From Oppiella nova (Eukaryota; Arthropoda; Arachnida; Sarcoptiformes; Oppiidae), in contig CAJPVJ010000229.1 in the NCBI GenBank assembly GCA_905397405.1, positions 1-31,376 on the forward strand: DNA of 31,376 bases, read 5' to 3'. The notes beneath the pieces were generated by a model that saw only the letters and a program-made list of their open reading frames with translations, was not told the origin of the DNA and ran no database searches. A program made the position numbers and the translations under genes. The stretch's first letter is position 1. Each line of letters begins with the position of its first letter. Positions 21,792 to 31,259 of the stretch are shown one piece after another.

Positions 21792-23215
21792 GTCTACTCC
21801 TAACGGTGCAACAGAGAGTACAGCATATATTGAGATGTATTCAAACACATCGTTCACAGCATTGCTGTTAACTTAATGGGAGAAAAGCTTTTTAAGGCGA
21901 TCGAGACCTGCAATCGCGAGTTCAGAGTCTCACAAATGCATTGCTTTTATGTTTATTTTTGAAGCAGAAATCACTGATACGAATGGGAACTACATTCTCA
22001 ACGCATATACAGTACACACACATACCAACACAACAACACCACCATAAATATACTGTATATTTCTATACATTAATATATTGTACACTGTACTTATACATTG
22101 TATATAAGAATCGCTAGCTACTTATACGGCATAAGTGGTTGTATACATATATATACAGAATATTCTGTAGCTGTCATACCAGTGCTCACTACATACACAC
22201 TCACTATATACACAACTTTATTATAATCTGGGACTCGGAGTGGAGTATAAAAAAAAGAGAGAAAAACTAAACTTAAAATATATTTACAGTAAATATATTT
22301 TCGGTAAGTAAAGCGCAAGTATAGGCAAAATGTGTATAAAAAGTATTGAAAATGCGATAAAAATGCGCTCAAATATATGGGGAAATGGATGTATGGAAGG
22401 AGAGAGAAAATCGTGTTAAAGAAACTAATGTAAACTTCAATACAGAGCACCGGTATGTCTGTATGTGTCTGTGAATAGCAATGGATTTATCGCACATTTC
22501 TTTCTGTGGACTCCTTTTAAAAGCTTAAATCTCTTATAAAAATCTGTAATTTTATTCTATATATCAATATATTCTGCACTCAATTCTGTGCCGTTATATT
22601 ATGACTGGATTTCAAGCAAAAGTGACAAAAATCATATGTTTTGTGTACAGTTCCCCTACCTTTCACTCTCCTTTCCATAAGCTCTCAATTTATTTTTGCC
22701 AAAAATATATTATATTCTCGTATTTTATTTATTAAATTTGATTGTCATTTACAACATAAAAGTAAAAGTTTATGTCATAAACCGGAAAAGTTGTGGCATG
22801 TTATAAATTTTTACAAAAATTAATTAAAAGTAAATATTTATATTATATATAATATTCAATAATTAGCCAGAACATTTTTAAACAAATTTCGAATACTATA
22901 ACAGATTATAATTCAAATTGATAATTATAATCAAAATAATCATTAATTAGTTACTGATAATATTTTTAAACTTATATTTCTATACAAACTTTAATAGAAT
23001 AATCTCAAAAAGTAAGTCAAACACAGAATATTCATTAAAATCTGGAATTCATTAGATTTCCAAATAATAAAGAGGAAGATATTTCGATAGGAAAGTGAGT
23101 AAAAGAGTGCAGAAGTCTTAGCCGTTTGTCTGCAATCACTTGAGAAGACAGCTTAAAGTGACACAAGAAGTAGAGAACAGATAGTTATTGAGAAATGAAG
23201 AGCAAAGAAATAGTG

Positions 23216-23217
<2 letters not shown>
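21792..23217. other. AT-rich non-coding stretch
   Basis: No gene seen. Contains the palindrome at 22155 and word copies at 22177 (reverse) and 22446. From 22790 to 23040 it is almost pure A and T. Confidence 0.6.
22155..22168. repeat. Palindrome ACAGAATATTCTGT, copy 3
   Basis: Exact 14-bp palindrome, 8 bp upstream of a reverse dispersed-word copy (22177-22186). This is the closest approach of the two motif families. Confidence 0.85.

Positions 23218-23250
<33 letters not shown>
23218..23250. repeat. (CT)n microsatellite
   Basis: Pure CT tract of about 33 bp. Confidence 0.97.
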
Positions 23251-23254
<4 letters not shown>

Positions 23255-23681
23255 GCAAAATCGTTTGATATAATGTAAAGTGTGATTGGGGTCAGGCATT
23301 AGAGAGGGCACAGGGATATACACCGAGGGGAATGACACACACACTCTCTAAAGGCACAGAATATTATATACAATACACTATAACTTATAAAGAATTTGGA
23401 GATAAAATAAAAATAGGAAACTCAAAAATAGAAAAATAATAAAAAACTAAATATGAGTTATACTTATAGTTATATAACTCATAGATATATAGATATTATA
23501 TATATCTTTGAACCTCAAAGCGACACAAAGTTGTTGCGAAAGTGTCGACCAATTTTGTACCAAACAATAAGTGCTTTAAACCGCACATACAGTTTGCGAC
23601 ACATAATTGTGCGCAACAATCACTGCCACCTAAATAAATCTCATATTAAATTGCTTTCACTCATACTGTAGGCTACCAGTG
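23251..23681. other. AT-rich non-coding stretch
   Basis: No gene seen. Near its end TACCAGTGCT (23674) runs directly into the next CT tract. Confidence 0.6.
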
Positions 23682-23684
23682 CTC

Positions 23685-23720
<36 letters not shown>
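23682..23720. repeat. (CT)n microsatellite fused to a dispersed-word copy
   Basis: The reverse word TACCAGTGCT overlaps the first CT of the tract. This is the mirror image of the arrangement at 16259-16295. Confidence 0.95.
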
Positions 23721-24252
23721 AAACTCTCTTAAGCAGCAAAATTCAATTAAATGTATAAACAAGCGGATTAAAATAAATACATAATTCATCAGTGTACAGT
23801 ATAAATATATACAAAAAAATTGTTTTTCAAGAAATACTTTTTTTTATCAGTAAAATAAATAAAACATTTGATTGAATTTCAAATGAGCTAGTGTATACGA
23901 AAAATGCAAATACAGTATTCCTAAGAAAATGCAATTAATATGTATTAGATTGAAATCTTATTTTAATTTATTCTGGTGATTGACTAAAAAATTTATTTTC
24001 TATTCACTAGAAATCGACTGCTTTTTCTCGTGTATACTGTATTATACAGTTCCTATCGGCCAGGGATGTTGTTATTTAGTTGGCTCGGGTGTTGCACTGG
24101 CAGCCAATTCCTACAGAATATACTAGTGTTTTGTATATGTATGCCATCCGTGCCCTTAGGGAGAGTCAATCAAACGGAAAGGGTGCTACTGATGGACATT
24201 AGAAACACTAAGAATATAAGGTTCGGCCGTATATTCCTTATAGTCAAAGATC

Positions 24253-24255
<3 letters not shown>
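23721..24255. other. AT-rich non-coding stretch
   Basis: No gene seen. Word copy at 24093 and partial palindrome ACAGAATAT at 24113. Confidence 0.6.

Positions 24256-24284
<29 letters not shown>
24256..24284. repeat. (GA)n microsatellite
   Basis: GA tract after CTGCA. Confidence 0.96.
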
Positions 24285-24287
<3 letters not shown>

Positions 24288-25023
24288 TTGGTGCCGAGTT
24301 TGAAGTGAATGTTCGCTCCGATGGAGCGAAAACAGTAGCGAATCATCAATAGATAGAAAAATAGAGAGAAATTCACGAAAAGAAAATGCAAAAAGCATTT
24401 TCACAGGAATATATACCCAGAATATATATTATAGTGTATGTTCGCTAAATTTGAGAGTTTTCGGATCCAATTTCACTATACAAACACACCAGTCGTATAG
24501 GAATTGACTACATATGACATTAGGATTCATTGAATATCGGCGTACAGTTGAGTGTTGTTGGCGTCCAGTATATATATACCCTGGTATATGGTATGACCAG
24601 TGCTTGTGTGGCAATGAATTGAGTGAATGAATTGAGACGACAATAAAAATTGATAAACGATGCGATCGTATGTATTGTTTCGCATTAATTCATGTGAACC
24701 GACGTATTCTGCGTACAGAATATTCTGTGTGCGGTCTATGGCTACGAAAGTAGTCGTCCCGACATTGCATTTGTATATGAAATACAATACATATAAATTG
24801 TTTTTATTTACTATATTTCTCATCGATATGTTTATATGCGATGATCTATCAGTGAAACTGGAGTTTCAATATTGAAACAAAGAGACAGAGAAATATACAG
24901 ACAATAAATATATCGCTTTATATATAGGGCTGTCATTTCAATATTATTAACTAAACATTGAGTTAGAAAAACAAAAACAATTTCTATAGTAAATCATGAG
25001 ATTTCTCTCTCATAGCACTTACA

Positions 25024-25025
<2 letters not shown>
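24285..25025. other. Non-coding stretch
   Basis: No gene seen. Holds the palindrome at 24715 and the reverse word at 24595. Confidence 0.6.
24715..24728. repeat. Palindrome ACAGAATATTCTGT, copy 4
   Basis: Exact copy preceded by an extra half, GTATTCTGCGT, so three TTCTG-type half sites lie within 25 bp. The spacing does not follow the 5-bp register of a canonical heat shock element. Confidence 0.85.
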
Positions 25026-25059
<34 letters not shown>

Positions 25060-25060
25060 N

Positions 25061-25092
<32 letters not shown>
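25026..25092. repeat. (CT)n tract containing an N
   Basis: Longest CT run of the window (about 67 bp), with a single N at 25060. The N most likely marks an uncertain repeat length or an assembly join. Confidence 0.93.
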
Positions 25093-25096
<4 letters not shown>

Positions 25097-25173
25097 ATGC
25101 CTTATTGTATTCGCTCAATACAATGGGAAAATCAATTATTATATTTATAAATACTTATTTCACGAATGAATAA
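25061..25173 (+). repeat. Inverted repeat 2, left arm
   Basis: Reverse complement of 25338-25444: about 80 bp of unique sequence plus part of the CT/GA tract, with no mismatch that I could find in the unique part. The arm begins next to the N. Confidence 0.93.
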
Positions 25174-25337
25174 ATTTTATTTACTTATAGTAATATATTT
25201 TTGTGTGTAATTCCTATTATTCTAATGCTTTCTTCCCATTCTCTATGAGTTTTCTTTACTCCAAGAGCTCCTAACCAGTCGTTTGCCTCACAAATCATTT
25301 ACTGAAACGAATAGAAAATATATTGCATTGAATTGAT
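25174..25337. other. Spacer of inverted repeat 2
   Basis: 164 bp of AT-rich sequence with TTCTTCCCATTCTC. No gene seen. Confidence 0.6.
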
Positions 25338-25413
25338 TATTCATTCGTGAAATAAGTATTTATAAATATAATAATTGATTTTCCCATTGTATTGAGCGAA
25401 TACAATAAGGCAT

Positions 25414-25444
<31 letters not shown>
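25338..25444 (-). repeat. Inverted repeat 2, right arm
   Basis: Mirror of 25061-25173. It ends in the GA tract 25418-25444, the counterpart of the N-containing CT tract. Confidence 0.93.
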
Positions 25445-25448
<4 letters not shown>

Positions 25449-25988
25449 AAGGGGAACAAAATAATTGAACAAAAAAATATATATTATATAAAGAGAAAAA
25501 ACAAATAAAAATAATGACTATAATAGGGAACAAAATAACGGTTAACTGTATGAAGCGCTGCAAAAGGGAAATAAGAGTATAATTTCGCTAATTATCTAAA
25601 CATTAAAATATATATATAATAATAAAAACATTTTTCTGATAATAAATTATTGCTCAGAAAATCAATATAGAAATACAGAATATTCTGTATATATTCTCTC
25701 AATTCATTGGTATTAGTAATGATTTAGTGCTTTTTAAATGAGATGTTTTTTCTCTCTCTTTCTGAGCACTAATTCAAAAGAGATGGACAGTCGGTATGAC
25801 AATAGAGATTGCATTTACAATCTCCGAGTGCACAGACATCTCATCAGATGTTTGGCCAATAAGAAATGGGAATTATATTAAAAAAGGAGAGGGGAATGGG
25901 AGTGCAGTGCCGGTGCTGTATGTGATTGAGAATTGAGAGAAAAAATCTTTTTTTCTTTTCGTTTTCTCAAAACATTTTCCTTAATAAG
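25445..25988. other. AT-rich non-coding stretch
   Basis: No gene seen. GGAATGGGAG at 25893-25902 precedes the reverse word at 25908. Confidence 0.6.
25675..25688. repeat. Palindrome ACAGAATATTCTGT, copy 5
   Basis: Exact 14-bp copy in an A-rich flank. Confidence 0.85.
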
Positions 25989-26012
25989 AGGAGAGAGAGA
26001 GAGAGAGAGAGA
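25989..26012. repeat. (GA)n microsatellite
   Basis: GA tract after AATAAGAG. Confidence 0.95.
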
Positions 26013-26281
26013 AGCCATACGTTTATATAATATATTATATGGAAGGCCTAACTATGCCTTCCACTAAGCTATTGATGGAAATGGAGTTTGTTTTGTGCCA
26101 ACAAAATACAGATAGAAAAGTATTTTTATTTAATTTTATTTTCCAGTGTTTTATTCGCAAAATTTCACAAATTTCTCATCAATAGTATGTCTCCTATTAT
26201 AATGAGTAGCGATATATTGTATGGACACAATTGGTCTAAAATTTTCATTTCAAAAGTTCGTCTCGTTTTCTGATTAACTCG

Positions 26282-26315
<34 letters not shown>
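26282..26315. repeat. (GA)n microsatellite
   Basis: GA tract with one GGGA step near its end. Confidence 0.95.
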
Positions 26316-26316
<1 letters not shown>

Positions 26317-26370
26317 TTCTTGAGAAAAAGTATGGAATGCTTTCTATTATTATCTTTGCGATCGAATTTC

Positions 26371-26388
26371 GAGAGAGAAAGAGGGAGA

Positions 26389-26429
<41 letters not shown>
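26371..26429. repeat. Long compound GA tract
   Basis: About 59 bp: GA units with AAAG and GGG interruptions, then a pure GA run. It lies 56 bp from the previous GA tract in the same sense. Confidence 0.96.
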
Positions 26430-26432
<3 letters not shown>

Positions 26433-27657
26433 CGTAATAAGGAATAGGGAGTAAAAGCAAAAAAAATATCGACAAAAAAAGTTGTATTGAATTGAATAGG
26501 CATTGAGTTTGTGTTGCTGTGAATGTATAGCAATAGAGAGACCAATACTTTATAATAAGGACTGGACGTTGAGGTCATGAGTAAAGCATTAAATTCTTGA
26601 ATTAAATGAGAAAAAAGTTTTTTCTTTCTTATTCTCTCCTCAATATTCTGTGCCTTATTTGGAGAGAAATATATATTTTTTATATATATATATAATATTT
26701 ATCTCTTACTTCACAATTCAGTCATCTTTTACTTCAGTCCAACAACTCTACCATTCATTATATGCAACCGACCGACCAATTGAATCACAAAAACTCCTGA
26801 TAACTACTACTTATATGCTGTGCTCTTATGAAAACTTATTATAGATTATATGCTGTATATTATAAGTCATATATAATGGTTGCTTAAAAAATATAGCCAA
26901 TTCTCTCACACAATACATTATGTATTGTATATTTGGAAAAAGTGTTTAAATTTTGCTGAATAACAGAATAATAATATTTTGTATTTCTATTAGTTTTCAC
27001 AGTTATTAAAAGGTTTTTAATAAATAATTTATTTTTAAATATTTTTTGAACCTATAGAATAAATCATATTATTATTCATGCTATTCATTTAACATCCTTA
27101 AAATATTAACAATTTTTATAAAAAAAACTAAATCTAATATTATTTTAATACATATACAATATATGACAAAATTCCCATTTTACAGAATATTCTAGCATTC
27201 AATTCAAAAATATAATATCATATAAATAGTGCTATATTTACGAATTTAAGGCATAAATATAAGTCTCAAGTCGTCAACAATTTTTTGTTTTGCTTCTCTC
27301 ACTCTCCCTCCCTTTCCCCACTCCCTGTGCCGCATAAGAAACCCATTGACTTCCATTAGATTGTGTTGAAAAATCATGCATTTATTGCCATCATTTCCAC
27401 TACAATGACCGGCTTTAATAATAGTATCCAATGTCCGTTCAAAATACATACATACAGAGAGCGCCTGGACCTACAATACTATTACCCTGCCATGCTTATG
27501 AAGTCCGCATAATAGCCCTCACGATTTTCAAAACTATTATGTCTAATATAATTTTCAATCAATAATATCCAGAACTTTGTTTTTATAAATTACATATATT
27601 TAGTTTTTTAATACGCTAGTTTATTATTTTATATATAACTCGTATATTATATATTGT
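26430..27657. other. AT-rich non-coding stretch
   Basis: No gene seen. ACTGGACGT is at 26561 and a partial palindrome ACAGAATATTCTAG at 27182-27195. The part 26850-27240 is almost pure A and T. Confidence 0.6.
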
Positions 27658-27671
27658 ACAGAATATTCTGC
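27658..27671. repeat. Palindrome ACAGAATATTCTGC, copy 6
   Basis: Exact 12-bp core at 27659-27670; the outer base differs (C for T). Confidence 0.85.
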
Positions 27672-28101
27672 GAAATATGAAAGTATATTTTGTAGTGACT
27701 AATGGTATAACATTATTCTCAATTATAGCTCACATAATAGGACCTCGATTACCATTTAAATTAATTGTAATTCTTCCAAACTGTGACTGAGCATTTTCAT
27801 TTTAATGCGAGTTTCGCCGAAAATATATTAATGTATATATTTTTCAAGTCCTTATTGCGAGTCAACTCTCATCACAAACTCAATGTGTATTCATTTAATA
27901 GTAATCAATAGAGTGAGTGCCCGGTGCTGTGTGTTTGTCGTAGAGGGCTACTGGTGCTGAGAAGGCCTAAAATTTGTGTGTATGTGGCACTGTATGCCGA
28001 GAGATCACCACTGTCCATATCCATCCATTTGTGCGCCGGTATCATAGCAACGCCACTCCAGTCGTTTTATTCAAAAATGCATTTCTCGACTACTTTTTCG
28101 G
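27672..28101. other. Non-coding stretch, start of the motif-dense segment
   Basis: Two reverse dispersed-word copies at 27919 and 27949 are 30 bp apart. No gene seen. Confidence 0.6.
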
Positions 28102-28128
28102 CAGAGAGAGAGAGAGAGAGAGAGAGAA
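28102..28128. repeat. (GA)n microsatellite
   Basis: GA tract between TCGGCA and ACATTGAGC. Confidence 0.96.
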
Positions 28129-29206
28129 CATTGAGCTCTCTCTGAATACATTGAAAAACAGTAGCGAATAGAACAGAGAAATAATAGAAATAATGCTCAG
28201 AAAATAGCATTTGGAGTGGACTTAAAGGGAATGGGAGACTGCGTTACGAATACATCAATACTTATATTACAAGACATAAGAAAGAAAAAGTAAAATACAG
28301 TTCAGTATTATTAATGAAAAGTTTTCTCTCTCTCTCTCTCTCTGTCTGTCTTTCATTCTTTTGGCTCAAAAATAGCACGAATTTAAGGGATATTTAAAGG
28401 GAAAGTAGTGTAACAGCGAGAGGAGATGGGACTGGGATTTGGTTGGCTATCCATATGTCAAAGGGTGTTCAAAACGCTGCATACGATGGCAAATGGGTTT
28501 ATACATCGATTTTAAAATGGGAGGAGATTTTAAAGCGAATAAAATGCTATCAAAAATGCATTTTATTTGGTAGGCATCTCCCCCTTTGGGGACCGGGAGT
28601 CTCCGTGTCTATGCTATCTATGAATGGCTTTTGAATTTTCAAATAAGGACTCCTTTTTCAGCCCTTTTATCGATTATTTATGCAAAACTCGTGCATCAAC
28701 TGGAATATCAAATAGGGTCGGGGAGGGAGTGGTAGGCACTGGTAGGCAAATAAAAAACAGATACCACACTGAGTGTGGGTAGAGTTAGTATCGATCCCAG
28801 GGTTGGGAGAGTGAGTTGTGTTGAGTTTAAAGTAGTTTTTGAAAAAAGAGGACAAAATTTTAAAATTCAAAAAATCGATTCAATAAACCATTGGATGGAA
28901 GGCTTGCGCGCACGGCATGAGTGCACTGCTAGTGTGTATGTGCTGTCTCTTAGCATACTAGCGCGCACTGGTAGCTCATTGCGGGCAATGGTGTATATGC
29001 AGTATATTCATAGCGATTGGAAAATAGGATTTTAAAATGCAATACATTTGGTTACGAAATGTAAAAATTCAACGAATGGGTGAACATCTTGCGAGCCGAC
29101 AGTTTGATAGATGTCTGCGCTTCAGAGCACTGGTAGCTCTTATGCATCCAATAATAAACGAGATGTGGAAACGTTTTGCGGGCAATACATTGAAAAACCG
29201 CATCAA

Positions 29207-29208
<2 letters not shown>
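28129..29208. other. Less AT-rich, motif-dense non-coding stretch
   Basis: Word copies at 28735, 28964 and 29126. The last two share the long form GCACTGGTAGCTC, and GCGGGCAAT recurs at about 28979 and 29178. TTTTAAAATG recurs at 28510 and 29029. Several short plus-strand open frames (28443-28634, 28775-29035, 29037-29255) lie in different phases, and I do not recognise any of them. Confidence 0.55.
28324..28345. repeat. (CT)n microsatellite
   Basis: Short CT tract passing into GTCTGTCT. Confidence 0.93.

Positions 29209-29237
<29 letters not shown>
29209..29237. repeat. (GA)n microsatellite
   Basis: GA tract after AAAGGG, 74 bp beyond the word copy at 29126. Confidence 0.96.
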
Positions 29238-29240
<3 letters not shown>

Positions 29241-29874
29241 GACTTTAAAATGTAGTCTAATATAATATACTGGTGCTATAAAATGTCAAATGTCTTTCTC
29301 GCACTCGCTTTCAATACAAACATACATTGACGGGCACCGACAGCTATAATAGACAACTGGGCGCACATATACAGTATAATAGAGAAGTCTATTTTATAAT
29401 ACATTTTAAAATGTATATAATAGCTGAAAGTGACACACAATCGATGATATTATGTATTAAATGGGAGCCTATTGTGATGTGTGGCCACACGGATAGTGTA
29501 TTACACTATCTATTACCCATACATACCATACATTTCCTCAATTTGCGTTTAAAAGTATAAATTATATATTATATTAAACTTCTTGTGTATTATATTCTGG
29601 TATTTTTTAATACATTAAATAAAATATATCGCATGTCATCGCATGGAAAGTGCAAACATTGTATTAGCAAACAATATATCCGTACACAATATATATACAG
29701 TATATACAGCATACACTGCATAATACAAAATATATCGGTGTTTGTGAGCGAAAGTAATATTAAGCACAGATTTTGGCAATTTTTTGCTGTAAGTGTGCCC
29801 TAAAAATATAAATCTCTGCATAAACAAAATCAATTTCACTTAAATGCACTGAAATATATGCTGGCATTACATAA

Positions 29875-29894
29875 TCTCTCTCTCTCTCTCTCTC
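29875..29894. repeat. (CT)n microsatellite
   Basis: 20-bp CT tract followed by CCGGTA. Confidence 0.93.
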
Positions 29895-30645
29895 CGGTAT
29901 AATAATCGCAAATATAATTCAGTTGTTCAGCATTTGTTAAAAATTGTTTTTATGTCTGAATTGTTATGTTATGTTTGTCGCTTACATTTCTACTTTCTAT
30001 AGCCGACTCGTTGTTCATAATAAATATATTTATTATAAAATTTATTGACTGAATATAAATTTTTTATTATATTCTCCGCATATATATATTATCGATATGT
30101 AACGCAGGAATAGGCTTTAAAAATGACTCCTAGTTTCCAAACGCTATATATTTTCATAAAATATTTGTTTTCATATTTAGTGACTATTATAAAACACATA
30201 TTAAATAATGGACATAATCGGTAGGATAATATTTTTCAAAAAACACATTTCAAACAATTTGTATATATTTTTATATGTTTTATTTGTCACAAATCATATG
30301 AATATTACTAATAAACATATAATTCTCAAAACATAACACATGGAAAATATGATAAATAAAATATTTATCATAAATATTATTTAAATATGATAATTTATTA
30401 GCATGGGCACCCTATGTCCACCACCACCATCATACATGGCACTGGTGTTTACATAATGTATAATTTTATTCTTATCTCTCATTTTCTATACAATCTATGG
30501 TCTAAACAAATGCTTTTAATACAGAATAAGTGCACTCAGGAGTGCATCGGAGCATAGATAGGGCACGTATTGGGAATAAAATCGCAAGAAATTGAATAGA
30601 CATCCCTGTGTTTCGTAGAGACAGGCACCGGGAGTCGACGGACAA

Positions 30646-30660
30646 ACACACACACACACA
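30646..30660. repeat. (CA)n microsatellite
   Basis: Seven to eight CA units. Confidence 0.9.
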
Positions 30661-30869
30661 TGATTTATATGTAATTTACTAATACTGGTGCTATGAATTA
30701 GTAAATCAACTGCATTGAATAAATGCCAAGCATATTTTAGCATTGTATAGCGAATAATATTGGCCGTTATTGTAAATATTATTTTGATGTATTTTTTAAT
30801 AATGAAAATTACAATCGAAATATTTATTATTAAAGCAATTCATGAGATGTCTATAAATACTAATAGAGA

Positions 30870-30986
30870 TTTGAACGCCTTTTTCGAGGTTTAATGCGGA
30901 AGTGATTTATATCTTTGATTTAAATAAATAATTTCCAATTTAAGGCGAAATAATAGCAAATGGAAAGGGAATCAAATAAACAGGTG

Positions 30987-31023
<37 letters not shown>
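30870..31023 (+). repeat. Inverted repeat 3, left arm
   Basis: About 120 bp of unique sequence ending in a GA tract (30992-31023). It is the reverse complement of 31222-31376 with one substitution seen (AAACAGG against AAAGAGG). Confidence 0.95.
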
Positions 31024-31025
<2 letters not shown>

Positions 31026-31218
31026 CTTAATTAATTGGTTGGCAATCGATCAGAAATTGCGTGATAATAGAGAATAAGTGGTTTGTGTTTGGATTGAGAG
31101 CCAAAAAGGCATTACTCTTAACACACATATAGTGTACACCACTTTTTGTAGTGTATTAGGCATTCCCTTCCTTAAGTTTCCTCTGATTTATCCACACAAT
31201 TGTAATGTACTCGAAGGT

Positions 31219-31221
<3 letters not shown>
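31024..31221. other. Spacer of inverted repeat 3
   Basis: About 198 bp; no gene seen. It is flanked by GA on the left and CT on the right. Confidence 0.6.

Positions 31222-31259
<38 letters not shown>

Larger units (their letters stand above)
631..30692. repeat. Dispersed word RGCACYGGTAGT, about 39 degenerate copies
   Basis: A short word recurs along the window on both strands. Copies reading RGCACYGG on the plus strand start near 1331, 3942, 4476, 5136, 5514, 9499, 9981, 10009, 11275, 13370, 13434, 16286, 18597, 19641, 20659, 20814, 21782, 22446, 24093, 28735, 28964, 29126, 29333, 30439 and 30624. Minus-strand copies start near 631, 3597, 6652, 9756, 11341, 16678, 22177, 23674, 24595, 25908, 27919, 27949, 29268 and 30683. 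The core GCACTGGTA is often exact. Position 6 alternates T and C, and the tail splits into GTAGTC, GTAGCTC, GTATG and GGAGTC forms. The ideal form AGCACCGGTGCT would be a palindrome. The 8-mer ACTGGTAG occurs about 12 times where I estimate about 0.5 by chance at 70% AT. Function is unknown. Confidence 0.75.
29238..30869. other. AT-rich non-coding stretch with dispersed-word sites
   Basis: No gene seen. Word copies at 29268, 29333, 30439, 30624 and 30683. A CT tract lies at 29875-29894 and a CA run at 30646-30660. From 29900 to 30400 it is almost pure A and T. Confidence 0.6.

Noticed and set aside
5514-22455. GGTATGT within some word copies as 5' splice sites of hidden exons
   Set aside because: Only a few copies have this tail. 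Others have GGCAG or GGGAG, and no upstream coding frame or matching acceptor was found.
24700-24728. Canonical heat shock element with three units
   Set aside because: The third half site is 11 bp from its neighbour and out of the 5-bp register, so only a two-unit HSE-like palindrome is supported.
26165-26578. 137-codon minus-strand frame with long Ser-Leu runs, and similar Glu-Arg or Ser-Leu frames elsewhere
   Set aside because: The frame stays open because GA/CT dinucleotides contain no stop codons. The parts outside the tracts show no domain.
28964-28985. TAGCTCATTGCGGG as a tRNA A-box
   Set aside because: No B-box, acceptor pairing or cloverleaf follows, and the same word recurs at 19641 and 29126 in unrelated flanks.
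3772-29706. TATACAGTATA-like near-palindromes as another motif family
   Set aside because: The ACAGTAT core is expected several times by chance in DNA this AT-rich, and the observed count is close to that.
1122-31254. Regularly spaced repeats as a CRISPR-like array
   Set aside because: Spacing is irregular, the repeated units are simple dinucleotides, and the sequence is clearly eukaryotic.
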